The notes beneath the pieces were generated by a model, which did no database searches, had not been told where the DNA came from, and saw only the letters and a list, made by a program, of their open reading frames with translations. Both the position numbers and the translations under genes were made by a program. A stretch of 64,000 nucleotides of DNA from Reyranella sp. CPCC 100927 (GTDB lineage: Bacteria; Pseudomonadota; Alphaproteobacteria; Reyranellales; Reyranellaceae). Every line of letters begins with the position of its first letter. Position 1 is the first letter of the stretch. The stretch lies in contig NZ_VOHA01000031.1 in NCBI RefSeq assembly GCF_007859315.1, positions 20,259 through 84,258 of the forward strand. Direction: 5' to 3'. Shown one piece after another: positions 50,189-58,672 of this stretch.

Positions 50189-50968
50189 ATGATCGACATC
50201 AGCAATGCGGGTCAGGTGTTTGGGCCCGCCCACGCCGGCGGCGTGCGCGCCCTCGACGGTATCAACCTTGCGATCCGCGATCGCGAGATCGTCACCCTGG
50301 TCGGACCGTCGGGTTGCGGCAAATCCACGTTGCTGCGGCTGATCAGCGGCCTGATCGCGCCAACCGAGGGCACGATCCGCATCGACGGCGAGAAGGTGGT
50401 AACGCCGCGCCAGGATACCGGCATCGTGTTCCAGGCGCCGACCCTGCTGCCGTGGGCGACGGTCTTAGAGAACGTGATGTTCCCGTCGACCATCATGGGC
50501 CGCGCCGATGCGGCGGCCCAGCAACGGGCGCGGGAGCTGTTGAAGGTGGCCGGCATCGCCGAGTTCGCCAACCATCGGCCACGGCAGCTGTCCGGTGGCA
50601 TGCAGCAGCGCGCCGCCATCTGCCGGGCGCTGGTGCACAACCCCTCGATCCTGCTGATGGACGAGCCGTTCGGCGCCCTCGATGCGCTCACCCGCGAGGT
50701 GATGACCATCGAGTTGATGCGAATCTGGACCGCAGCACCCAAGACCATCGTCTTCGTGACCCATTCGATCCCGGAGGCCGTCATCCTGGCCGATCGCGTG
50801 GTGGTGATGTCGCCGCGCCCGGGCCGCATCGCCGAGATCATCGACGTCAACCTGCCGCGGCCGCGCACGTTCGCGCTGGCGGGCGATCCCGAATTCCAGC
50901 GCTGTGCCGAGCGCATCCGTTCCCTGATTTTCGGCGAGCAGGGAGTCCGCTTCGATGTCCAGCACTGA
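50189..50968 (+). CDS. ABC transporter ATP-binding protein (nitrate/sulfonate/taurine type)
   Basis: A 259-residue ATPase: Walker A GPSGCGKST (39-47), Q-loop VFQAPTLLPW, signature LSGGMQQR, Walker B ILLMDEPFGALD and switch His in FVTHSIPEAV are all intact. It energises uptake with the adjoining permease and binding protein. The C-terminus overlaps the permease start by 14 bases. Confidence 0.95.
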   Translation: MIDISNAGQVFGPAHAGGVRALDGINLAIRDREIVTLVGPSGCGKSTLLRLISGLIAPTEGTIRIDGEKVVTPRQDTGIVFQAPTLLPWATVLENVMFPSTIMGRADAAAQQRARELLKVAGIAEFANHRPRQLSGGMQQRAAICRALVHNPSILLMDEPFGALDALTREVMTIELMRIWTAAPKTIVFVTHSIPEAVILADRVVVMSPRPGRIAEIIDVNLPRPRTFALAGDPEFQRCAERIRSLIFGEQGVRFDVQH

Positions 50969-51746
50969 CCTGCGCCGCTGGTTCAACGCCAGCCGCGAAT
51001 TCACCATACCGCTGCTGGCGCTGGTCGTGCTGATCGCGGTGTGGGAGGCGGCGGTCCGGGCGTTCGGCGTTCCCGAGTATCTGCTGCCGGCGCCCAGCCG
51101 CATCTTCGAAGATACGGCGGCCATGAGCGGCGTCGTTGCCAACCATACGCTCGCGACGTTGCGCACGATCCTGTTCGGCTTCCTGCTGTCGATCATCGTC
51201 AGCCTGCCGTTGGCCGTGCTGATTTCCTCGTCGCGCATTTTCGCCGATGCGATCTATCCGCTGCTGGTTCTCACCCAGTCGGTGCCCAAGGTGGCGATCG
51301 CGCCGATCCTGGTCGTCGTGCTGGGGCCCAACGAGCTGCCGCGTACCATCGTTACCTTCCTGGTCGCCTTTTTCCCGCTGGTCATCTCCATGACGGCCGG
51401 GCTGATGGCGGTGCCGCCGGAGCTGATCGAGCTGTCGCGCGCCTGTCGGGCGACCAAGCTGCAGGAACTCACGCGCGTGCGGTTACCGTACTCGATCCCG
51501 TTCGTGTTTTCCGGCCTGAAGGCAGCCATCGCGCTGTCGGTCGTCGGCGCCGTGGTCGGTGAATTCGTTGCCGCCGAGAAGGGGCTGGGTTATCTCATCA
51601 CGTCGGCGACGGCGTTCTTCAAGGTGCCGGTGGCGTTCGGGGCCATGCTGATCCTCGCCATCCTGGGCATCGTTCTCTTTCAGCTGATCGTCGTCATCGA
51701 ACGGATCTTCTTCCCCTGGGCGGCAGCGGAAGAACCCCGCACCTGA
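50955..51746 (+). CDS. ABC transporter permease (nitrate/sulfonate/taurine type)
   Basis: A 263-residue inner-membrane permease with about six spans. The EAA loop (LIELSRACRATKLQELTRVRLPYSIPFVFSGLKAAIA) for contact with the ATPase is in the right place in the second half. The single permease gene implies a homodimer. Forms a complete importer with the two preceding genes, probably for the ring compound processed by the flanking amidohydrolases. Confidence 0.94.
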   Translation: MSSTDLRRWFNASREFTIPLLALVVLIAVWEAAVRAFGVPEYLLPAPSRIFEDTAAMSGVVANHTLATLRTILFGFLLSIIVSLPLAVLISSSRIFADAIYPLLVLTQSVPKVAIAPILVVVLGPNELPRTIVTFLVAFFPLVISMTAGLMAVPPELIELSRACRATKLQELTRVRLPYSIPFVFSGLKAAIALSVVGAVVGEFVAAEKGLGYLITSATAFFKVPVAFGAMLILAILGIVLFQLIVVIERIFFPWAAAEEPRT

Positions 51747-51797
51747 GTTCCGTCTCCCGCCGGCGGAGAGAAGGGTGCTTCGGCAGAGGAGATCGCC

Positions 51798-53306
51798 ATG
51801 ACCGCAGACGCACGCCATCAGGTCATCCGCAACGCCCTGGTTCTGCGTCCGGGCGCGCAGCAGGCCGAGCCGCTCGACATCCTGATCGAGGGTGACACCA
51901 TCCGTGAACTGGGTCCGCACGGCATGGCGGTCCCGGATGGCGCCACCGTTGTCGATGGTGCGCGGCGGCTGATCCATCCGGGCCTGATCAATGCCCATAC
52001 CCATGGTCACGGCGCGTTGGCCAAGGCGATGGGAGACCGCTGGTCGCTGGAGTTGCTGCTGGCGGCAGGGCCCTGGATCAGCGGCAACCGCAGCCTGGAA
52101 GACAAGTACCTCAGCGCTGCCCTCAACGCCGCCGAGATGGTGCTCAAGGGATGCACCGCCTGCTACGATCTGTTCATGGAGGTGCCGGCGCCGAGCCTGG
52201 AGGGTATGCAGGCGATCGCGCGGGCCTATGGCGATGTCGGCATGCGCGCCACCATCGCGCCCATGGTCGCCGACATGTCGCTCTACCAGGCGATTCCCGG
52301 CCTCTACGACGCCTTGCCGTCAACGCTGCAGGACGCCGTCGACAAGATGCGACCGCAGCCCTACGCAGCGACGCTGAAGGATGTCGCGGTCTTCCTGAAG
52401 AAGCCCGGCGTCCAGTCCGACCGGCTCAAGCTCGCTTTGGCGCCGACCATTCCGCTGCATTGCTCCGATGACTTCCTGTGCGCCTGCCGCGACTGCGCAC
52501 GCGGCCACGGTATCGGCCTGCACAGCCATGTGGCGGAATCGAAGATCCAGGCGCTGGCGGCCGTCACGCGCTACAAGCGCACGATCACGGCGCATATCGA
52601 TGCGCTGGGCCTGCTGGGCCCGCAGTTCACCGTGGCGCACGGCATCTGGCTCGACGACGACGACATGCGCCGCCTGGCGGATCATGGTGCCTCGGTGGCG
52701 CACAACCCCGGCAGCAACATGCGGCTGGGTAACGGCATTGCCGACATGCGCGGGCTCCTGAAAGCGGGCGTCAATGTGGCCATCGGGACCGACGGCTCCA
52801 ACAGCGCCGACAACCAGAACATGTACGAGGCCACGCGGCTGGCATCGTTCGCCTCGAAAGTGCGCGGGCCCGACCTGATGCGGTGGATCACCACGCCGGA
52901 GGCGATGCATGCGGCCACCGAGGGCGGCGCCCGGGCGCTGGGCTTCGCCGGCCAGATCGGCCGTATCGAGCCCGGCTACAAGGCCGACCTGGTGTTCGTC
53001 GATCTCGATCACATCAACTGGCTGCCGCATACACGCACCGTCAACCAGCTTGTCCACGTCGAGGACGGCACGGCGGTGCGCCGCGTGATGATTGGTGGCC
53101 GCGTCGTGGCCCAGGACGGCAGGTTGCTGACGGTCGATCTCGCGTCGCTGGGACGCCAGGCGGAAGCGGCGCGCGAGCGCCTGTCCGCTGCCAACGAGCC
53201 GATGCGCTTGCTGGCCGAAAAGCTGCAGGACGCCGTCGGCACGTTCTGCATCGGCATGGCGCGAGAACCGTATACCGTCGATCGCTACGGTAGCCGGGTG
53301 CAGTGA
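51798..53306 (+). CDS. Amidohydrolase of the AtzA/TrzN / deaminase group
   Basis: A 502-residue metal-dependent hydrolase. NAHTHGHGALAKAMG carries the first two His ligands, LHSHVAESK the third with its conserved Glu, VAHGIWLDDDD the next His and IGTDGSNSADNQNM the aspartate; this pattern is typical of chlorohydrolase and aminohydrolase (cytosine, guanine, adenosine-like) enzymes with one metal. It likely removes an amino or similar group from the imported heterocycle before ring opening. It is 51 bases downstream of the permease and has an AGAGGAG ribosome site. Confidence 0.88.
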   Translation: MTADARHQVIRNALVLRPGAQQAEPLDILIEGDTIRELGPHGMAVPDGATVVDGARRLIHPGLINAHTHGHGALAKAMGDRWSLELLLAAGPWISGNRSLEDKYLSAALNAAEMVLKGCTACYDLFMEVPAPSLEGMQAIARAYGDVGMRATIAPMVADMSLYQAIPGLYDALPSTLQDAVDKMRPQPYAATLKDVAVFLKKPGVQSDRLKLALAPTIPLHCSDDFLCACRDCARGHGIGLHSHVAESKIQALAAVTRYKRTITAHIDALGLLGPQFTVAHGIWLDDDDMRRLADHGASVAHNPGSNMRLGNGIADMRGLLKAGVNVAIGTDGSNSADNQNMYEATRLASFASKVRGPDLMRWITTPEAMHAATEGGARALGFAGQIGRIEPGYKADLVFVDLDHINWLPHTRTVNQLVHVEDGTAVRRVMIGGRVVAQDGRLLTVDLASLGRQAEAARERLSAANEPMRLLAEKLQDAVGTFCIGMAREPYTVDRYGSRVQ

Positions 53307-53354
53307 ATTTTGGCCAATGCCTAGTACCAGCTATCGCTCGAATGTGAGTGGCGA

Positions 53355-53423
53355 CTGTCATCCCGAGCGCAGCGAGGGATCCAGGGGAGGCGCCTAGATC
53401 CCTCGCTGCGCTCGGGATGACAG
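53355..53423. repeat. Perfect 27-base palindromic repeat (family B), convergent intergenic
   Basis: Arms 53355-53381 and 53397-53423 are exact inverted copies (CTGTCATCCCGAGCGCAGCG and on) around a 15-base centre. The right arm equals 35659-35685. It lies between convergent stops of the amidohydrolase and the carbonic anhydrase and could end transcription both ways. Confidence 0.75.
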
Positions 53424-53452
53424 CCCATGTCAGCGACCAGCGATTCCAGGCA

Positions 53453-54121
53453 CTAGAAACCGATGGTCGATGACCGGCCAGCCAGGCCATCGACCACGGG
53501 CTCGAAACGGCCGGTATCGGGATCGCGCACCAGCAGCCGGCCCGAGGCGATGCCGAAATAGGCGCCGTGCAGGGCGAGCTTGCCGCGCTCGACCAGGATG
53601 CGCACACAGGGGAAGGTCATCAGGTGCTGCAGGCTGAGTTCGACCGAGGCGAACTCGAGCCGGCGCAGATAGGTGCCGTCGTCATCCGGCGCGCGCGGGC
53701 CCAGGTTGGCGGCGGCCGGCGCGATCTGCGACATCCAGCGGCCGATGAAATCACCGGGCGACAGCGGTTCCTGTTCATCGGCGAAGGCGCGGATGCCGCC
53801 GCAGAAGGCATGGCCCAGCACGACGATGTGCTTCACGCGCAGCGCCTGCACGCCGAATTCCAGCGCCGCGCTGGTGCCGTGCTGCGAATCGCGGTCCGGT
53901 TCGTAGGGGGGCACCAGGTTGGCGACGTTGCGCACCACCAGCAGCTCGCCGGGCGCGGCGTCGAAAATCACCTCGGGCGAGACGCGCGAATCGACGCAGC
54001 CGATCACCATGATCTCCGGACGCTGTCCGGTCTCGGCCAGCATCTCGTAGCGGGATTGTTCGCCGGCAAAGCGGCCACCCAGGAAGGCACGATATCCGTC
54101 GGTCAGCCGTTGGGGAAACAT
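53453..54121 (-). CDS. Beta-class carbonic anhydrase
   Basis: A 222-residue enzyme that interconverts CO2 and bicarbonate. Zinc ligands and the catalytic dyad are visible: Cys42, Asp44 and Arg46 in GCVDSRVSP, and His104 and Cys107 in GHAFCGG. Typical plant/bacterial beta-CA length. It lies 91 bases downstream of the NhaD-like antiporter on the same strand, at the end of the long minus-strand gene run that contains the HyfBCEFGI-like complex, so it could share in pH or bicarbonate handling. Confidence 0.93.
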   Translation of the reverse strand: MFPQRLTDGYRAFLGGRFAGEQSRYEMLAETGQRPEIMVIGCVDSRVSPEVIFDAAPGELLVVRNVANLVPPYEPDRDSQHGTSAALEFGVQALRVKHIVVLGHAFCGGIRAFADEQEPLSPGDFIGRWMSQIAPAAANLGPRAPDDDGTYLRRLEFASVELSLQHLMTFPCVRILVERGKLALHGAYFGIASGRLLVRDPDTGRFEPVVDGLAGRSSTIGF

Positions 54122-54212
54122 CCTGCACTCATCATGTCACGGCGCCCAGGCGCCCGGTGCGCAGCCCATAGCAGATAAACGGCAGCCGCCCAACCCGGCC
54201 TGGCGGTACCGT

Positions 54213-55643
54213 TCAGCGGAAGAAGACCAGGGTCAGCAGAATGAAGAGCGGTACCAGGATGCAGCATGACCACGCCATGTAGCCGAAGAAGCTGGGCATG
54301 CGGATGCCGGCGGCCTCGACCACCGCCTTGACCATGAAGTTGGGGGCATTGCCGATGTAGGTGTTGGCGCCCATGAACACGGCGCCGCAGGAGATCGCGG
54401 TGAGCGTCGCCGCCAGGGGGCCCATCAGCGTCCCGGCATCGCCGCCGGCGAGATTGAAGAACACGAGATAGGTCGGCGCATTGTCCAGGAAGCTCGACAG
54501 CGTGCCCGACAGCCAGAAATACCACGCATCGATCGGGCTTCCGTCGCTGCGATTGACCAGACTGACGAGCGGCTCCATCGCACCGGCCTTGCCCGCCTTG
54601 AGAATCGCGATGGCTGGTATGATGGTGAGGAAGATCCCGGCGAACAGTTTGGCGACCTCGACAATGGGTGCCCAGGTGAAGCCGTTGCCGTCACGCACAG
54701 CCCGTGACGTAAGCCGAAGCGACAGCAGGGTGAAGACCACCAGCAGCACGTCGCGCACAATGTTCTGAAGCTCGACCTCGACGTGGTTGATGGACCAGGT
54801 GATACCCGGCTTCCACGTGCCGCTCATCAGGACAGCACCGATGATCGCCAGCATCAGCGCGATGTTCGCGCCGCCCTGGATGGCGATGGGGCTGTCCGGG
54901 GTGGGGTCGCGCGGCAGATGGCCTTCCTTCCGGTACCAGTAGCTGTCGAGTCCGTAGAAGAGCCCCAGCAGCACGATGGCACAGACCAGCATCTCGGTGA
55001 ACAGGTGCGTGGTCGGCCAGAAGAAAGCGACACCCTTGAGGAACCCGAGGAACAGGGGAGGATCGCCCAAGGGAGTCAGCGCGCCGCCGATGTTGGCCAC
55101 GAGGAAGATGAAGAAGACGAAGACGTGAACCTTGTGTTTGCGATTGTCGTTGGCCCGGATCAGCGGCCGAATCAGCAGCATCGCGGCGCCCGTGGTCCCG
55201 ATCCAGCCGGCCAGTACCGTGCCGATAGCCAGGAGCAGCGTGTTCATGGCCGGAGAGCCGTGCAGGTTGCCCGTGATGCGGATGCCGCCCGTGACGGTGA
55301 ACAACGCCAGCAGCAGGACGATGAAGGGAACATACTCGAGGAGCACCGTGTGGACGATCTCGTAGGTCGCGGTCGGCAGGCCATGGATCGCCATGAACGG
55401 CGCGATGAAGACCAGCGCCCATGCCGCCGATACTTTTCCGTAGTGGTGGTGCCAGAAGGACGGGGCAGCCAACGGCATGATGGCGATCGACAGCAGGATG
55501 CCGGCGAACGGCAGCACCCAGGCTAGGCCCAGCCGCGCGCCGTCGACATGTGGCGCGTCGCCAGCTGCCATGGCCACACCACCGCCCGCCATCCACGCCA
55601 GTGCGACCAGTGCGACCAGTGCCACGATTCGCAAAGCGATCAC
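54213..55643 (-). CDS. NhaD-like sodium:proton antiporter (ion transporter superfamily)
   Basis: A 476-residue polytopic protein with around twelve spans after an N-terminal signal-like segment. GTTGAAMLLIRPLIRAND and FIFLVANIGGALTPLGDPPLFLGFLKGV are conserved in NhaD antiporters, and SFLDNAPTYLVFFNLAGGD with GANTYIGNAPNFMVKAV forms the second inverted half. The Asn-Ala-Pro pairs mark the ion path. Its start overlaps the stop of the short-chain dehydrogenase gene by 4 bases. It would use the proton gradient to expel sodium. Confidence 0.86.
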   Translation of the reverse strand: MIALRIVALVALVALAWMAGGGVAMAAGDAPHVDGARLGLAWVLPFAGILLSIAIMPLAAPSFWHHHYGKVSAAWALVFIAPFMAIHGLPTATYEIVHTVLLEYVPFIVLLLALFTVTGGIRITGNLHGSPAMNTLLLAIGTVLAGWIGTTGAAMLLIRPLIRANDNRKHKVHVFVFFIFLVANIGGALTPLGDPPLFLGFLKGVAFFWPTTHLFTEMLVCAIVLLGLFYGLDSYWYRKEGHLPRDPTPDSPIAIQGGANIALMLAIIGAVLMSGTWKPGITWSINHVEVELQNIVRDVLLVVFTLLSLRLTSRAVRDGNGFTWAPIVEVAKLFAGIFLTIIPAIAILKAGKAGAMEPLVSLVNRSDGSPIDAWYFWLSGTLSSFLDNAPTYLVFFNLAGGDAGTLMGPLAATLTAISCGAVFMGANTYIGNAPNFMVKAVVEAAGIRMPSFFGYMAWSCCILVPLFILLTLVFFR

Positions 55644-56413
55644 GGCATCATGAAGGTGGCCGACACGCCGCCGTCGACGACCAGTGTGTGGCCGTTGACA
55701 TAGGAGGCGGCGTCCGAAGCCAGGAACAGCGCGGCGCCGGCGATCTCGCGCGGTTCGGCAAAGCGGCGCATGGGCACGCGCTCGCGCCAGCGCGTGCCGG
55801 CTGGTGAGTTGAACATCGCTTCGTTGGTCTCGGTCATGAAGAAGCCGGGTGCGATGGCATTGCAGGTGACGCCGTGCACGCCCGTCTCCGCCGCCATCGC
55901 CCGCACCAGAGCGGCCAGTCCGCCCTTGGCGGCGATATAGGACGCCGACCGTGGGGTGGCGAGATCGGCGGCGATCGACGTCACCATGATGATACGACCG
56001 GCGCGCCGGTCGAGCATGCCCGGCAACACCAGTTTGGCCAGCGCAAAGGCAGCGTTCAGGTCGACATCGATCAGGCGCTCGAAGTCGTCGGTCGACAGGT
56101 CATCGAGGGCGCGCCGGTCGCGTTCGCCGACATTGTTGATTAGGATATCGATCGATCGGCTCGCCAGCGCAGCCCGCACGGCTTGCTCCATCCCGTTGCG
56201 ATCGGCCATGTCGAACGGCGCGGCGTCCGCCGACAGGCCGCGTGCCCGCAAAGCATCGACGCGCGGCTGGATCCGCTCGGCCGTGCGGCCGTTCAACAGC
56301 ACATGGGCGCCGGTCTCGGCCAAGGCCGTCGCGATCTCCCAGCCCAGGCCGCGCGCCGCACCAGTGATGAGCGCAACGCGGCCGTCGAGCCGAAAAGCAT
56401 CGAGGATCGTCAT
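55640..56413 (-). CDS. Short-chain dehydrogenase/reductase (gluconate 5-dehydrogenase-like)
   Basis: A 257-residue classical SDR. ALITGAARGLGWEIA is the cofactor loop, INNVGE replaces the usual NNAG, and the Ser-Tyr-Lys triad appears as MVTSIAADLATPRSASYIAAKGGL. Ending NGHTLVVDGGVSATFM is typical. An Arg after the first strand (NGRT) favours NADP. It is 9 bases downstream of the HyfI-like gene and overlaps the antiporter gene, so it is part of the same transcript although its substrate is unknown. Confidence 0.9.
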   Translation of the reverse strand: MTILDAFRLDGRVALITGAARGLGWEIATALAETGAHVLLNGRTAERIQPRVDALRARGLSADAAPFDMADRNGMEQAVRAALASRSIDILINNVGERDRRALDDLSTDDFERLIDVDLNAAFALAKLVLPGMLDRRAGRIIMVTSIAADLATPRSASYIAAKGGLAALVRAMAAETGVHGVTCNAIAPGFFMTETNEAMFNSPAGTRWRERVPMRRFAEPREIAGAALFLASDAASYVNGHTLVVDGGVSATFMMP

Positions 56414-56422
56414 CGTATGTCC

Positions 56423-56974
56423 CTATGATGCAGGCTTCGGGCTGGCGGCGATGACCCGACCTGCTGACGCTTCCAGTAGCGCCAGCAGCCCTTCCAGCAG
56501 TTGCAACGGTGTTGGCGGGCAGCCAGGGATGTGCAGATCGACCGGCACCACCGACTCCAATGCGCCGGCGCAGGCATAGGAGCCGGCAAACAGGCCGCCG
56601 GTGCAGGCGCAGTCGCCGGCGGCCACCACCCAGCGCGGCTCGGGCGTGGCGGCGATGGTGCGTAACACCGCTTCCTGCATGTTGAGACTCACCGGGCCGG
56701 TGACCAGCAGCACATCGGCATGGCGCGGCGAGGCAACGAAGCGGATGCCAAAGCGCTCCAGATCGTAGATCGGGTTGTTGAGGGCGTGGATCTCCAGTTC
56801 GCAGCCATTGCACGAACCGGCGTCGATTTCGCGGATCGCCAGGCTGCGGCCCAGCCGCCGCCGCGCCAGCGCATCGACCTTGCCGGCCAACTCCTTGAGC
56901 GCGTCGGCGCCGGCTGCGGGCCCGGCGATGGTGACCGGTCGCGAAAAGAAGGAACGCGTGATCTGCTTCAACAT
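56423..56974 (-). CDS. NuoB/HyfI-like [4Fe-4S] subunit of Ehr-type complex
   Basis: A 183-residue subunit homologous to NuoB, HycG and HyfI. The four ligands of the N2-type cluster are present: CNGCE (two), the Cys of GDCACTGG and the Cys of PGCPPTP. The cluster would pass electrons to or from the HyfG-like subunit. It is the last gene of the six-gene complex, 103 bases after the HyfG-like gene. No HyfH/NuoI ferredoxin subunit or HyfA is found beside it, so the electron input is not evident. Confidence 0.88.
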   Translation of the reverse strand: MLKQITRSFFSRPVTIAGPAAGADALKELAGKVDALARRRLGRSLAIREIDAGSCNGCELEIHALNNPIYDLERFGIRFVASPRHADVLLVTGPVSLNMQEAVLRTIAATPEPRWVVAAGDCACTGGLFAGSYACAGALESVVPVDLHIPGCPPTPLQLLEGLLALLEASAGRVIAASPKPAS

Positions 56975-57077
56975 CGATCATCACACTATCAGCCGCACGA
57001 TGCGGCAGGAAGATTTCAGCGCAGAGGTACAGAGGTCACCGAGAGAAGAGTTCGCATGCCAATCGCAAAGCCCATTC

Positions 57078-58610
57078 TCACAAATCGTGCCCTGAGTATG
57101 AGCAGTTGAACGATTTGTTGCACAGCGGGAAGTCGGCAACGATGTTGTCGTAGACGGCGGTTTCCACCAGCGGCCATTGCAGCCACGACGCATCGCGGGC
57201 GTGATAGCGTGCGATGGTGCCGTCGCTCGCCAGCCGCACCCAGCCCAGGATTTCGCCGCGGAAGGCCTCGACCAGCGCCATGCCTTCACCGGCGATCGCC
57301 GGCACAGTGGTGCGTGTCGGCCCGTCGGGCATTGCCACCAGCATGCGCTGGATCATGCGAACGCTGTGGCGCACTTCCTCCATGCGCACGCGCACCCGTG
57401 CATCGACGTCGCCGGCCGTGAAGCGCGGCGCGGCGAAGGAAAGTTCATTGTAGGGCGGATAGCCCGGCGCCAGCCGCGCATCGCGCCCGGCGCCGGCGGC
57501 GCGCCCGACATGGCCGGGCGGCCAGAAGCGCTCGATCTCGGACCGCGGCGTGATGCCCGTCGTCACGGTGCGGTCCAGCAGTGATCCCTTCGAGTCGTAG
57601 ACCCGGCACACGGCCTCGAACGGTGGGATCAGGTCGGCGGCCAGGCCGGCGAAGGCGGCGGCCTGCTCCGGCGCCAGGTCGATCGCGACGCCGCCGGGCA
57701 CCACGGCATCCATCATCAGACGATGGCCGAACGCCTTGGCGCAGGCCTGCAGGACCTTCTCCCGCAGCGTCGAGCACTGCGCCAGGATGTAGGGGAACGC
57801 CGCGTCGTTGCAGATGGCGCCGATATCGCCGAGATGATTGGCGATGCGTTCCCACTCGGCCATCACGGCACGCACCCAGTGGGCGCGTGCCGGAACCTCG
57901 AGGCCGATGGCCGCCTCGACGGCGCGGCTGAACGTCAGCGCGTGCGCCACCGTGGAGTCGCCGGAAATGCGCCCGGCCAGGCGGACGGCGTCGGCGGGAG
58001 TCTTGCCGCGCATCAGGGTCTCGACACCCTTATGCGTATAGCCCAGCCGTGCCTCCAGTCGCACGATGGTCTCGCCGTTGGCATGGAAACGGAAATGGCC
58101 CGGCTCGATGATGCCGGCATGCACCGGTCCCACCGGGATCTGGTGCAGGCTTTCGCCCTCGACGGGCAGGAATCGGTAGTCGGTTCCCGGCCGCGGCGCG
58201 GCAGGGCCAGCGCCATCGGCAGCCAAGGGGGTGGCAGCGCGCCATCGGCCGTGATCGAGCCACGGCCGATCATCGATGGTGCCGGTGGCCTTCAGGCCGG
58301 CGAGGTCGCGGATCGCACGCTCCAGCCGCCCGGCTGCCGGTCGCACCGATGTCAGTGACGGATAGGCGCCGTCGACCGTGTCGAGCGAGGCCACGGCGAA
58401 TTCGGCCGCCGAATGATCCTCCAGCGCGGCGTGGACCGTATGTCCGTCAGCCCACAACCCCAGCAGCGCCCAGCGCCGATGTCGCAGCGCGTCGATCAAC
58501 TGGCCCCAGCCCGCGATGTCGAGCGCGTGGCGTGGCCATGGCCGATGCGGCGTGACCGCCGGACCGAGACCTGCCAGCACCGCATGCAAGGTGGCGCGCG
58601 ACTCGTTCAT
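57078..58610 (-). CDS. HyfG/HycE-like large subunit lacking nickel ligands (Ehr type)
   Basis: A 510-residue fusion of a NuoC-like domain (1-150) and a NuoD/hydrogenase large-subunit domain. Where [NiFe] hydrogenases have a CxxC, this has RISGDS (Arg214 to Ser219): both cysteines are serines. The C-terminal DPCxxC is replaced by DFPLCNKSFNCSYSGHDL. Ni-Fe chemistry is thus impossible and the site is closer to complex I NuoD. Such energy-converting-hydrogenase-related proteins are known, with unproven roles. The start at 58610 (MNESRA) has GGGAG upstream; the frame is open to 58706. Confidence 0.86.
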   Translation of the reverse strand: MNESRATLHAVLAGLGPAVTPHRPWPRHALDIAGWGQLIDALRHRRWALLGLWADGHTVHAALEDHSAAEFAVASLDTVDGAYPSLTSVRPAAGRLERAIRDLAGLKATGTIDDRPWLDHGRWRAATPLAADGAGPAAPRPGTDYRFLPVEGESLHQIPVGPVHAGIIEPGHFRFHANGETIVRLEARLGYTHKGVETLMRGKTPADAVRLAGRISGDSTVAHALTFSRAVEAAIGLEVPARAHWVRAVMAEWERIANHLGDIGAICNDAAFPYILAQCSTLREKVLQACAKAFGHRLMMDAVVPGGVAIDLAPEQAAAFAGLAADLIPPFEAVCRVYDSKGSLLDRTVTTGITPRSEIERFWPPGHVGRAAGAGRDARLAPGYPPYNELSFAAPRFTAGDVDARVRVRMEEVRHSVRMIQRMLVAMPDGPTRTTVPAIAGEGMALVEAFRGEILGWVRLASDGTIARYHARDASWLQWPLVETAVYDNIVADFPLCNKSFNCSYSGHDL

Positions 58611-58672
58611 TGGTGTCGGCTCCCGGGAAAGGTCGCCGAACGCTGTGGTGACGTCTTCATCATGGCAGCATC

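Noticed and set aside
51748..51772. GTCTCCCGCCGGCGGAGA palindrome after the permease gene, similar to 16332-16354
   Set aside because: Short GC-rich palindromes of this kind are common by chance at this base composition, and no T-run follows.
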